Below, piece by piece: positions 1 through 7,028 of a DNA stretch of 11,773 bases (positions within the stretch are counted from its first letter, which is position 1; each line of letters starts with the position of its first letter). The notes beneath the pieces were generated by a model. It was not told where the DNA came from. It searched no databases and saw only the letters and a list, made by a program, of their open reading frames with translations. Origin of the DNA: an uncultured Lachnospiraceae bacterium (GTDB lineage Bacteria > Bacillota > Clostridia > Lachnospirales > Lachnospiraceae). The stretch covers positions 1-11,773 of the forward strand of contig CAOKHR010000048.1 of the NCBI GenBank assembly GCA_948468325.1. The letters are read 5' to 3'. The position numbers and the translations under genes were made by a program.

Positions 1-1
1 G

Positions 2-106
2 AAGAAATCAATTCTTGCCAAAGCATTCCGGGGAGAACTTGGAACAAATAATTCCAAAGAAGAATCTGCAATTGAGTTATTAAAAACAATACTTGCAGAA
101 ACATAG
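2..106 (+). CDS. hsdS: Type I restriction-modification specificity subunit HsdS, C-terminal end (partial)
   Basis: The reading frame is open from the window edge and ends at TAG 104-106, giving 34 visible residues. They include the run KAFRGELGTNNSKEESAIELL, split here as KAFRGELG and EESAIELL, which is the characteristic end of HsdS proteins (usual form: ILAKAFRGELG, then an acidic stretch, then AxELL). HsdS carries the two target-recognition domains that direct the HsdM methyltransferase and HsdR nuclease to a split DNA target; those domains lie upstream of this window. The assignment rests on the tail motif alone, but that motif is distinctive. Any hsdM or hsdR partner would be outside the window, probably upstream. 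Confidence 0.82.
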   Translation, partial: KKSILAKAFRGELGTNNSKEESAIELLKTILAET

Positions 107-118
107 AATGTCTGCCAA

Positions 119-152
119 ATTTGCAAGACATAAATACTGTTGCCTTGCAAAT
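119..152. repeat. 9-bp inverted repeat (hairpin) after hsdS
   Basis: ATTTGCAAG (119-127) and CTTGCAAAT (144-152) are exact reverse complements around a 16-nt loop, 12 bp after the hsdS stop codon. The position suggests a transcription terminator, but no T-run follows (next bases GCATTTGAATA), so it could equally be an operator or an mRNA 3' stabiliser. Confidence 0.4.
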
Positions 153-186
153 GCATTTGAATATAGTAGTAAAAAAGTTTTAAGTA

Positions 187-195
187 TGATACAAT
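187..195 (+). promoter_or_regulatory. Extended -10 promoter for the 58-residue protein
   Basis: TG-A-TACAAT (187-195) is an extended -10 element with 5 of 6 matches to TATAAT. It lies 47 bp upstream of the ATG at 243. No good -35 sits at 17 bp, which is tolerated by extended -10 promoters; TTGAAT at 157-162 is too far away. An A-rich stretch precedes it. Confidence 0.45.
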
Positions 196-242
196 AATGG
201 CATAACAAAACACTTTTCTTTAATATAAAGGTGGTGAACAGT

Positions 243-419
243 ATGCCAATAAATGAAAAAGAATTAAATTGTTATCTTTTTGATCAGCTTACAATTTTAG
301 ATGATCTGGAAGAGATAGCAGAAAAAGAAAAGGCGGAAGAGACGCTGAAAGCGATAGCTAAAAAGCGCAAACAGATTGAACGTAAACTATATCAAAAACC
401 GCCGCTTACAAGCGAATAA
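243..419 (+). CDS. Small hypothetical protein, charged helical (58 aa)
   Basis: The ATG at 243 is preferred over the in-frame GTG at 231 because AAGGTGGTG (229-237) is then a ribosome site at normal spacing. The product is 58 residues with no signal peptide or membrane segment. Residues 15-50 are almost continuously charged and Leu/Ile-bearing (LDDLEEIAEKEKAEETL, then AIAKKRKQIERKL), which suggests one long amphipathic helix or a coiled coil, acidic in the first half and basic in the second. It has its own promoter and a hairpin after it, so it looks like a monocistronic cytoplasmic protein. I do not recognise a family. It could be a small regulatory or adaptor protein, but nothing in the sequence shows this. 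Confidence 0.6.
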   Translation: MPINEKELNCYLFDQLTILDDLEEIAEKEKAEETLKAIAKKRKQIERKLYQKPPLTSE

Positions 420-428
420 GTAACAAAC

Positions 429-467
429 TATAGAGAGTGTCAAGAATCTTTGGCGCTCTCTTCTATA
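429..467 (+). terminator. Imperfect hairpin after the 58-residue gene
   Basis: AGAGAGTG (432-439) pairs with CGCTCTCT (454-461) through eight pairs including one G-T. A CAA/TTG pair can extend it inside, and TATA/TATA can extend it outside with a bulge. It starts 12 bp after the stop codon. The tail is TCTATATAAAA rather than a clean T-run, so intrinsic termination is plausible but weak. Confidence 0.4.
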
Positions 468-574
468 TAAAAGCGGTCAACTGCTTTTCAAAAAGAATGT
501 GATATGCCGTATACCTTATTTGATGGACACACAGTTCTCCCACAACCTCAAAAAGATATTTATCAAAAAATCAA

Positions 575-614
575 CTGACGTTTTTGCCAGAAAATTGACG
601 TTCCTGCCAAAATA
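575..614 (+). promoter_or_regulatory. Tandem direct repeat upstream of -35, possible LytTR-type operator
   Basis: Two copies of a 20-bp unit, 575-594 and 595-614, share the cores TGACGTTTTTGCCA and TGACGTTCCTGCCA with an exact 20-bp period, so both face the same side of the helix. They end one base before the -35 hexamer at 616. LytTR-domain regulators (AgrA, VirR, ComE) are known to bind pairs of imperfect direct repeats with a GTT core about two turns apart, directly upstream of -35; the ACGTT core and spacing here fit that pattern only approximately. Assigning a LytTR regulator is inference. The repeat itself is plain in the sequence. Confidence 0.55.
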
Positions 615-615
615 C

Positions 616-643
616 TTGAATAAACCGGAAAAATACATATAGT
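616..643 (+). promoter_or_regulatory. Promoter of the 1360-aa exported protein
   Basis: TTGAAT (616-621), a 16-bp spacer and TATAGT (638-643) form a reasonable sigma-A-type promoter, with 4/6 and 5/6 matches to consensus. It lies 66 bp upstream of the ATG at 709 and directly after the 20-bp tandem repeats. The slightly short spacer and non-consensus -35 would suit a promoter that needs an activator bound upstream. Confidence 0.5.
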
Positions 644-708
644 GATAAGGAATGCCATAAATTTTGGTTGATTTTAAAGCAAATAACATAAGGAGGTTTA
701 CCTGGAAA

Positions 709-3700
709 ATGAAAAAACAAAACATACTGAAAATCATAGCTTCGGCCCTCGCCGTATGCGTTGCAGCCGGTACTGTGCCGACAACGGCATGGGCGGCAGA
801 GAATCCGCCTTTGGAGGGTTTTGGATATGCCGACACTTCAAATCCGGGCGAAAATCAGAACGCAGGCGAAACGCCAGATCCTGCTGCTGCGTCTGGAGAC
901 AGTTTCTCAGACGAAGGCTATACGGACGGCGGCGAGATTAGCAGACTTGAAATTAATGACAATTTAACGGAAAAAACCAAATACACGGTAGGGAATGGCC
1001 ATGTGTACGCCGAGAAGGACGGCAGTTTTGTTTTCCTGAGGCTGGAAAACGTACCCGAGGTAGACGGGCTTAATTTTTATATTTCATGTGATTCCGCAAT
1101 TTCGCTTACAATGGAGGCGGCAGGCAGCAATAAGGTAAACATTTATATGGAGAAAGCTTCTGTTACTCTTGTCGGAAACGGTACTCTTAATAATTCGACT
1201 ATAACGGCGCGCGGATTAAATAAAGACGGATTCACCGGTGAGATGAACGCAATCATAATTTCCTCTGAAAAATCGGATCGTTATGACGGCACCATATATG
1301 GGGAATGTGTCTATTCGTATGGAAATTTTATAGTAGGCGAGTATGGAGGTATAATCCAGACATTGACAATACCCGGGGATGCTTCGCTTACCTTTCCCGA
1401 AAATTCCGGGATTTTGTTTGTCGGTGTTGAAAGAGGTCACAGCGATTATCTGAATATAGAAGGCAAACTCATAAACAACGGAGAGATCATTTTTGCTGGA
1501 ACGGATCCCGATGATCCGTCGGCATTTGTCGAAAGCTTTGGTTTTTCCGGGACGGGTACTGTAAAAGTAAGCGCCGCTTCTGACGTAGATGATATAACCA
1601 ATGCTAATTCCAAAGTTTATGACAATAACGGTTTTCTGGATATGACCGATGGTAATACCGATAAGGTAGTGGAGTTTGACGCTGACACCCCTAAGTCATT
1701 CTACCGTCCCGACAACACAGGCAGGCTATATTACACACCTCCCGCCGGGGACAGCCCGGCTCTGCTGAAAGCGTGCGGCATAGATAAAGAAACATTACAC
1801 ATTCAATGTTTATCAGAAGCCATTCCCGTCACTCTGAATTTGGAAGGGGATAATTGGTTTGGGGTTGAATGCTACGCCGATGTAATACTTGATGGAACAG
1901 GCAGTTTTGCGGGTGATATTTTTACACTCGGAGAATTTTCCGTAGGCGAAAGCTTTGAGGGAGAGCTGAACGCGCGCATAGCACAGCAGACAATCGAACA
2001 ATCCGGCAACGCTGTTTCTTCCACAATAAACATGGTTGTCTACGGCGATTATGTTCAGATGGATACGGTAGATATTTTAGCCTCTAACATCGTCGATGAA
2101 AATAATACATACAAGGCAACGCTGACAGTACCCAAAGGCGCCGCATACATAATTGACGAAGGCTGCACTGCAATGATTGATGTAGGCAGCAATTATGAAA
2201 AATATTTAAAAATAGACGGCAAAATGATAAACAACGGAGAGATAGAGGTGCACACGGACGATGTTCTTGACGATCCGGCAGCGTTTATCCAGAGCCTGAA
2301 GCTTTCGGGTTCCGGAGTTGTACGGATTATAAATGAAAACGCTGAAACCACCGTTGATGACATGTACACCAACGATGGCGTAAAGGTGACGTATAGCGGA
2401 GGAGAACTGAATTTTGAAGATCATACAGGAGATACCGTTTGGGGCGACCACATGGCTGAGTACGGCTACAGCTTTGAGGAGAAGGACAGCAGTTATGTTC
2501 TGACGCTGAAAGATTTCGCCTCTCCGGAAAGGGTAAGACTTCCCGCCGATAAGCCTATTGTGATAAACAGCTCAGGTGTTTGTTATATAGGCGAGCTGAG
2601 TATTTCGACGGATACGGACGAAGCGAATCTGTCATTCGGAGGAGACGGCACGCTTACCGTTAACAAAAAAATCTGGATACAGGATAAAGGTACCGTTACC
2701 ATTGCCGAGGGTGCAAGAATCATTGCAAACAACGGTTTTAGTGATAACGAAGGACGGCTCGTTGTCTACGGCTCTTTTACCGCAATGTGCGATGAAACGA
2801 ACAGACATAACAGCGCTGTTTATGCTGGCGCCTTAGAGATAGCAGACACCGGTATTCTGAACGTCGGAGGCAGCAGGGGCATTTGGATTAACAGGTATTC
2901 CTCTGCCACCGGTTTTTCATTGTCGATAGCAGAAGGGGGACAGATTATTGCAGACTGCGGCGAGTACGGTCTTGCAGTATGCCAATTCGGCGCTGCTTCT
3001 GATCCAGACAGCATTTTCGACATACCGGAGGGGTATCTGCCCCACGGATATGAATTTATAACAGCGGCGGAATATAATGAAGTCACAACAGTCGTTACGC
3101 TGCTTCTCGCGCTCGAGGGTTCTCAAATTACCGTTTCTGGTGAGGGCAGATATATCATTGAGGGCGAAGGCGCGGAAGGTTATATTGTCATTCACCGGCA
3201 CAGCGCAGACTATGACAACTATATTCCCGATCCCGATAATTCCGGGCAGCACATAAAATCCTGCGCAAACGACCCCGGACACTCCGACAGTGCCGAGAAG
3301 CACGCGTATGGCGGCTGGGCACAGACAATAGCCCCAACCGAGGCATCAACAGGACTGGAAGAAAGAACATGCAGCGTATGCGGCGGAAAGGAAAGCAGGA
3401 TTCTGCCGATGCTCAAGTCGATACCTGTCAGCCTGAAAACCGGTACGGAAGTCACCCTGAAAAATAATGTCCTTACCTATGGGGAGCCGTTGTCAAATCT
3501 GGTATTTAACGAAGCGGAATTTGTCGATGCAAACGGGCAGACAGTGACAGGCATCCTCGCATGGAAAGAAGCTGCCGCAGCTTTAGATGCAGGGACCACA
3601 AGCGCTGTATGGATATTCACCCCGGCGGAAGAAAAATACGCACCTTTGGAAGGTACGGCAGCGATTACGGTAAACAAGGCACAGAATGCCCCGAACATGC

Positions 3701-4791
3701 CGGGCAGTGCTATGGATGTACCGAACAGCCTCAAAAAAGCAGGCGATGTACCACTGCCGGAAAGCTGGGAATGGAAGGCAGAGGACAAGGAAAAAGCTCT
3801 TGCGGCGGGAGTATCCGTAGAAGCCGTGGCTGTTTATACCGGAGAGGATAAAGGTAATTATGAAAAGGAAACCGTGACGGTTACCATCACCAGATCAGCC
3901 TGCAGCCATGCGGCAGGAGAGATTCTTTATACGGGAGAAGGCGAAATGGCGCCGACCTGTACGGAGGACGGACTGGGACATAAGGAATGCAGCCTGTGCG
4001 GCGATGTGGCAGAGTCAGGCATCGTGGTAAAGGCGCTGGGGCATGACTGGCATATAACCAGTGAAGAGGCGGCGACCGCCGCATCAGAAGGAAAGCGGGT
4101 TTATACCTGCTCAAGATGCAGCCAGACACGTGAGGAGAGCATCCCGAAGCTGTCGTCAGAGCCTGGCGGAGACAGCCGGACGGAAGATGTGGCAAAAAAT
4201 TCTGCAGAATTGGATTCCGGCATATCCATCAAATGGAAAGGAAGCGCCATTGCCCTGAAATGGGCGAAGACAGCAGGGGCGGAAGGTTATGATATTTTTT
4301 CAGCCCAGAGTGGGAAGAAGCTGAATCAGGAATCTCCGGTTCAGACGGTAAATAATGGAAAAACATCTGTTACCATTACGAAGATAGACGGTAAAAAAAT
4401 TTCCGGTAAAAAAGCGTATGCGTTTAAATTAAAAGCATGGAAGTATTCAGACGGCAAAAAGGCCTATATCGGCGAAAGCAGGACGTACCATATAGCAGGA
4501 AAGGAAAACAAAAAATACACAAACGTAAAAAAACTGAAACCGAAAAAGAAGAAGTATACCCTGAAAAAAGGCAGGAGCGTCCGTATTCAGGTAACGGCTG
4601 TCAAAGAGTCCAAAAAGAAAAAGCTTCTTCCAAAATCCTGCGGGCCTGCCCTGCGGTACCAGTCAGACAATGAGCAGGTTGCGGCAGTAACGCAGAAAGG
4701 TAAGGTAAATGCAAAGCAGAAAGGAACCTGCTATATCTATGTCACCGCATTAAACGGGGTAAGAACCAAAATTAAGATAACGGTAAAATAG
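709..4791 (+). CDS. Large exported multidomain repeat protein (1360 aa)
   Basis: The start at ATG 709 is chosen because AGGAGG (691-696) precedes it and because a classic signal peptide then begins (MKKQ, hydrophobic 9-23, AWA cleavage near residue 29). Residues about 110-760 hold three diverged copies of a beta-rich unit of roughly 250 residues. YLNIEGKLINNGEI at 247 recurs as YLKIDGKMINNGEI at 499, and GNGTL (157-161), GTGSF (near 396) and GDGTL (near 646) mark the same point in each copy. Residues about 905-1062 look like the MBG/YDG-type bacterial Ig-like modules of gut Firmicutes. CxxC knuckles occur at Cys 888/891, 1094/1097 and 1134/1137, each in the HxxG...CxxCG context of a repeated zinc-ribbon-like surface module. 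Residues about 1170-1264 resemble FN3, and 1270-1360 resemble a Big_2 Ig-like domain, very rich in lysine. There is no LPXTG motif, SLH domain or C-terminal membrane anchor, so wall binding may rely on the basic tail. The likely role is a surface or secreted adhesin-like protein; the ligand is unknown. GC content rises in the last third. Confidence 0.88.
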   Translation: MKKQNILKIIASALAVCVAAGTVPTTAWAAENPPLEGFGYADTSNPGENQNAGETPDPAAASGDSFSDEGYTDGGEISRLEINDNLTEKTKYTVGNGHVYAEKDGSFVFLRLENVPEVDGLNFYISCDSAISLTMEAAGSNKVNIYMEKASVTLVGNGTLNNSTITARGLNKDGFTGEMNAIIISSEKSDRYDGTIYGECVYSYGNFIVGEYGGIIQTLTIPGDASLTFPENSGILFVGVERGHSDYLNIEGKLINNGEIIFAGTDPDDPSAFVESFGFSGTGTVKVSAASDVDDITNANSKVYDNNGFLDMTDGNTDKVVEFDADTPKSFYRPDNTGRLYYTPPAGDSPALLKACGIDKETLHIQCLSEAIPVTLNLEGDNWFGVECYADVILDGTGSFAGDIFTLGEFSVGESFEGELNARIAQQTIEQSGNAVSSTINMVVYGDYVQMDTVDILASNIVDENNTYKATLTVPKGAAYIIDEGCTAMIDVGSNYEKYLKIDGKMINNGEIEVHTDDVLDDPAAFIQSLKLSGSGVVRIINENAETTVDDMYTNDGVKVTYSGGELNFEDHTGDTVWGDHMAEYGYSFEEKDSSYVLTLKDFASPERVRLPADKPIVINSSGVCYIGELSISTDTDEANLSFGGDGTLTVNKKIWIQDKGTVTIAEGARIIANNGFSDNEGRLVVYGSFTAMCDETNRHNSAVYAGALEIADTGILNVGGSRGIWINRYSSATGFSLSIAEGGQIIADCGEYGLAVCQFGAASDPDSIFDIPEGYLPHGYEFITAAEYNEVTTVVTLLLALEGSQITVSGEGRYIIEGEGAEGYIVIHRHSADYDNYIPDPDNSGQHIKSCANDPGHSDSAEKHAYGGWAQTIAPTEASTGLEERTCSVCGGKESRILPMLKSIPVSLKTGTEVTLKNNVLTYGEPLSNLVFNEAEFVDANGQTVTGILAWKEAAAALDAGTTSAVWIFTPAEEKYAPLEGTAAITVNKAQNAPNMPGSAMDVPNSLKKAGDVPLPESWEWKAEDKEKALAAGVSVEAVAVYTGEDKGNYEKETVTVTITRSACSHAAGEILYTGEGEMAPTCTEDGLGHKECSLCGDVAESGIVVKALGHDWHITSEEAATAASEGKRVYTCSRCSQTREESIPKLSSEPGGDSRTEDVAKNSAELDSGISIKWKGSAIALKWAKTAGAEGYDIFSAQSGKKLNQESPVQTVNNGKTSVTITKIDGKKISGKKAYAFKLKAWKYSDGKKAYIGESRTYHIAGKENKKYTNVKKLKPKKKKYTLKKGRSVRIQVTAVKESKKKKLLPKSCGPALRYQSDNEQVAAVTQKGKVNAKQKGTCYIYVTALNGVRTKIKITVK

Positions 4792-4836
4792 CCCGCAATA
4801 CAGACACAGATACAGCGGCAGGAACGGAGAGGGCAG

Positions 4837-4894
4837 CAGCCTGACAGTAACGGAATATAATTTATTCCGTTATCTGTCAGGCTGTTGTTTCTTC
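4837..4894 (+). terminator. Long hairpin terminator shared by convergent genes
   Basis: A 21-bp stem with a single bulged T at 4873 pairs 4837-4857 with 4864-4884 around a 6-nt loop. The arm begins CAGCCTGACAG and ends CTGTCAGGCTG. On the plus strand it is followed by TTGTTTCTTC, enough for an intrinsic terminator of the 1360-aa gene, 45 bp after its stop. On the minus strand there is no T-run. The right arm contains the TGA stop codon (4877-4879) of the convergent antiporter gene, so that gene ends inside the hairpin. Confidence 0.8.
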
Positions 4895-6064
4895 AACTGC
4901 GTTTTTCGCATACAACAGTTTCAGCAAAATCGGAGTTGCGACGCTTGAAACAATGATTAATAAAATCACGGCAGTAAAATATTCGGATGTCAGCAGTCCC
5001 ACAGACAGTCCTTTCTGCGCTACAATCAATGCAACTTCGCCCCGCGTCATCATGCCCACGCCGATTTTTAAACTGTCGGGAAATGAAAATCTGCAGATTT
5101 TCGCCATAAGGCCGCAGCCAATGATTTTAGTGATCAGAGCCGTTAAGACAAATCCGGCGGAAAATAAAAGGATGCTGCCGGTAAGGTGGTCAATGCTTGT
5201 TTTAAAACCGATGCTGGCAAAAAATATTGGCCCGAAAATCATATAGGAGCTGATTTCCATTTTCTGGTCTATGTAAGAAGAATCCTGAATGGAGCAGAGG
5301 ACAACACCTGCGACATAAGCTCCTGTAATATCGGCAATTCCGAAATAACGCTCCGCCGCATAGGCAAAGAAAAAGCACAGAGCAAGGCTTAAGATCGGGA
5401 TTCTCTGGGTATGCGGATATTTTTCATCCAGTTTCTTAAAAATCCGGTAAACAATAATACCTGCCACAAATGCAAAAAGGAAGAAAAGCAGTGTGGACAA
5501 GATAACGCCCGAGGGATTGGAATCCGGATTTTTAAAACCGATTACAAAGGTAAGGACAATAATTCCGATGACGTCATCAATAATAGCGGCGCTTAAAATC
5601 GTAGTGCCGACTTTTCCTTTTAATTTCCCCATTTCTTTTAAAGACTGGACGGTGATGCTGACGCTGGTAGCAGTCATAATTACGCCCATGAAAACAGCCA
5701 TATAAAATTTTTCCGAACCAAAGGGAGACGTTCCGTAAAAGCCCATATACAGCAGCGTGCCGCCAATTAAAGGAACAAAAACGCCCGCACAGGCAATCAA
5801 AAGAGCGACAGGCCCCGTTTTCATCAATTCTTTCAAATCTGTTTCAAGACCTGCGGAAAACATTAAAAGTACAACTCCCACTTCCGCCATTTCCACCAGA
5901 AAGTCAGACTGCTGTACCAGTCCAAGTACACTGGGACCAATCAAAAGTCCCGCAATAATTTCTCCCACAACCTGCGGCGCCTTACATCTTCTTGCCAGTA
6001 TTCCGAATAGTTTTGCAAAAACGATAATAATTGCCAGATCTTTAAATACATTGTATGTCTCCAT
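4877..6064 (-). CDS. CPA2-family cation (Na+ or K+)/proton antiporter
   Basis: This 395-residue integral membrane protein has about 12 hydrophobic segments and almost no soluble domain. Family landmarks are PQVVGEIIAGLLIGPSVLG (30-48), TATSVSITVQSL (131-142), AIIDDVIGI (160-168) and MMTRGEVALIVAQKG (338-352). The paired aspartates D163-D164 are the ion-binding DD motif of NapA/NhaA-like electrogenic antiporters in the CPA2 superfamily, which exchange cytoplasmic Na+ or K+ for external protons. KefB/KefC proteins belong to the same superfamily but carry a C-terminal RCK/TrkA-N domain; it is absent here, so gating by NAD or glutathione adducts is not expected. AAAGGGG (6072-6078 on the minus strand) lies 7 nt upstream of the ATG. 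The gene stands alone, convergent with the large exported protein and divergent from the recombinase. The exact ion cannot be read from sequence. Confidence 0.9.
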   Translation of the reverse strand: METYNVFKDLAIIIVFAKLFGILARRCKAPQVVGEIIAGLLIGPSVLGLVQQSDFLVEMAEVGVVLLMFSAGLETDLKELMKTGPVALLIACAGVFVPLIGGTLLYMGFYGTSPFGSEKFYMAVFMGVIMTATSVSITVQSLKEMGKLKGKVGTTILSAAIIDDVIGIIVLTFVIGFKNPDSNPSGVILSTLLFFLFAFVAGIIVYRIFKKLDEKYPHTQRIPILSLALCFFFAYAAERYFGIADITGAYVAGVVLCSIQDSSYIDQKMEISSYMIFGPIFFASIGFKTSIDHLTGSILLFSAGFVLTALITKIIGCGLMAKICRFSFPDSLKIGVGMMTRGEVALIVAQKGLSVGLLTSEYFTAVILLIIVSSVATPILLKLLYAKNAVEETTA

Positions 6065-6094
6065 ATTTTTCCCCTTTCTTATTTCTGTTGTAAT

Positions 6095-6194
6095 ATGTAT
6101 ACCCTAAAGGGCATCCCAATATGGCACACTCCTGCGGAGCGGCCTCATAATGTATACCCTAAGGGCATCCCAATATGGCACACTCCTGCGGAGC
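6095..6194 (-). repeat. Two tandem copies of a 45-46 nt two-hairpin element in the antiporter leader
   Basis: Copy 1 is 6095-6140 and copy 2 is 6150-6194. They are identical except for one missing A in the CCCTAAAGGG core of copy 2, and are separated by nine bases. Read on the minus strand, each copy can form CTCC-GCA-GGAG and then a small stem ATGCCC-(TTTA)-GGGTAT, with GTGTGCC and ATATTGG between them. Both copies fall between the antiporter promoter (about 6230) and its ATG (6064), so they would be transcribed as its 5' leader. I do not recognise them as a known riboswitch class. A dispersed intergenic repeat that has duplicated locally is the simplest alternative. Confidence 0.75.
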
Positions 6195-6224
6195 ATCCTT
6201 ATTATATAGATTTTCCAACAAATG

Positions 6225-6233
6225 ATTATAGCA
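6225..6233 (-). promoter_or_regulatory. Extended -10 promoter of the antiporter gene
   Basis: Read on the minus strand the sequence is TGC-TATAAT, a perfect -10 hexamer (6225-6230) with the TGn extension (6231-6233). The -35 region about 17 bp upstream is poor (pyrimidine and A tracts). Transcription would start near 6218, giving a leader of about 155 nt that contains the two tandem elements. Confidence 0.6.
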
Positions 6234-6325
6234 CAAATTTTTTTTGGGAAAAGGGGGTATTGTGATTATTTTGTTGATTTTGAAGGGATATTATTGTAAA
6301 AGCGGCAGAAATGGAGGCAGGGAAA

Positions 6326-6931
6326 ATGGAATATGGTTATGTGCGTGTCAGTACAAAAGAACAAAATGAAGGCAGGCAGCTGCTTGCGCTGAAAAAAGTC
6401 AATGTGCCGGAAGCGAATATTTATATAGAAAAGCAGTCCGGCAGGGATTTTAATCGTCCGATGTATCAGTGCATGGTAAAAAAGATGAAACGGGATGATT
6501 TGCTGTATGTAAAAAGCATCGACCGTCTGGGCAGAAATTATGAGGAAATCTTAGAACAGTGGAGAATGTTAACAAAAGAGAAAGGAATTGATATTGCAGT
6601 GCTTGACATGCCTCTGCTGGACACCAGAAAGGGCAAAGACTTATTAGGTACTTTTTTAAGCGATCTTGTTTTACAGCTGCTTTCTTTTGTGGCGGAAAAT
6701 GAAAGAAAAAACATAAAGCAGAGGCAGAGAGAGGGAATCGAGGCGGCAAAAATGAGAGGTGTGCAGTTCGGACGGCCGAAAACTCCTCTGCCGGATAATT
6801 TCGGACAGGTGTACAGCCGATGGATTGCAAAAGAAATCACAGGGGAGGAAGCAGCGAAACAATGTAATATTACAGCAGCTACTTTTTACAGGAGAGCAAA
6901 TAAGGTGAAAGGAAAGGATGCAGCAGAATAA
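6326..6931 (+). CDS. Hin/resolvase-type serine site-specific recombinase (DNA invertase)
   Basis: The start at ATG 6326 is preferred over 6311 because GGAGG (6313-6317) then lies 8 nt upstream and the protein begins with the family motif YVRVSTKEQ. The 201 residues match the small serine invertase/resolvase class (Hin is about 190). The nucleophile is Ser9 with Arg7 beside it. SGRD (38-41) and IDRLGRNYEE (65-74, Arg67 and Arg70) are the other active-site blocks, followed by the long E helix around ENERKNIKQRQREGI (124-138). GRPK at 149-152 corresponds to the Hin GRPR segment that enters the minor groove of A-tracts, and 167-191 (ITGEEAAKQCNITAATFYRR) is the C-terminal helix-turn-helix. It should cut all four strands at two sites and rejoin them after rotation. 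Two inverted 26-bp candidate sites start 10 bp after its stop codon, which points to a dedicated invertase rather than a transposon resolvase; no transposase is present. A weak -10, TATTAT at 6289-6294, may drive it. Confidence 0.92.
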   Translation: MEYGYVRVSTKEQNEGRQLLALKKVNVPEANIYIEKQSGRDFNRPMYQCMVKKMKRDDLLYVKSIDRLGRNYEEILEQWRMLTKEKGIDIAVLDMPLLDTRKGKDLLGTFLSDLVLQLLSFVAENERKNIKQRQREGIEAAKMRGVQFGRPKTPLPDNFGQVYSRWIAKEITGEEAAKQCNITAATFYRRANKVKGKDAAE

Positions 6932-6941
6932 AGTCGCTTTA

Positions 6942-6967
6942 TTTGCAGAAAGTGTACTTTTTGCAAA
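6942..6967 (+). other. Left recombination site (hix-like, 12-2-12)
   Basis: Half-site TTTGCAGAAAGT (6942-6953), centre GT (6954-6955), half-site ACTTTTTGCAAA (6956-6967). The arms are inverted repeats with one mismatch, and pairing continues two bases beyond each end. Small serine invertases use 26-bp sites made of two inverted 12-bp arms around a 2-bp crossover; the Salmonella hixC arm is TTATCAAAAACC, which shares the CA-plus-A-tract layout. The central GT is not self-complementary, which gives the site a direction. Confidence 0.78.
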
Positions 6968-6994
6968 TATTTGTCAAACAGAAATCTCTTATTA

Positions 6995-7023
6995 AGTTTA
7001 CATGAAAAATTGAAATAAATCAA
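6995..7023 (-). promoter_or_regulatory. Candidate leftward promoter inside the invertible segment
   Basis: On the minus strand TTGATT (7018-7023), a 17-bp spacer and TAAACT (6995-7000) fit a sigma-A promoter at 4/6 for each hexamer. In the present orientation it points at the recombinase 3' end. After inversion it would point at the lipoprotein gene. In such AT-rich DNA a chance match is easy. Confidence 0.3.
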
Positions 7024-7028
7024 CAAAT

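Noticed and set aside
516..836. Minus-strand 106-codon frame over the control region and signal peptide of the 1360-aa gene
   Set aside because: It overlaps the promoter and a well-supported gene on the other strand, and has no protein-like character beyond the complement of the signal sequence.
6095..6194. CRISPR array or insertion-sequence ends
   Set aside because: There are only two copies with a nine-base gap, far shorter than a CRISPR spacer. There is no transposase and no terminal inverted repeat pair around any gene.
6326..6931. Transposon (Tn3-type) resolvase rather than invertase
   Set aside because: No transposase, no res-like three-site region, and the two adjacent sites are inverted, which favours inversion over deletion.
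6972..6977. Minus-strand TTGACA as a working -35 of a leftward promoter
   Set aside because: At 16-18 bp downstream on that strand the sequence falls in the left recombination site and gives no -10-like hexamer, in either orientation of the segment.
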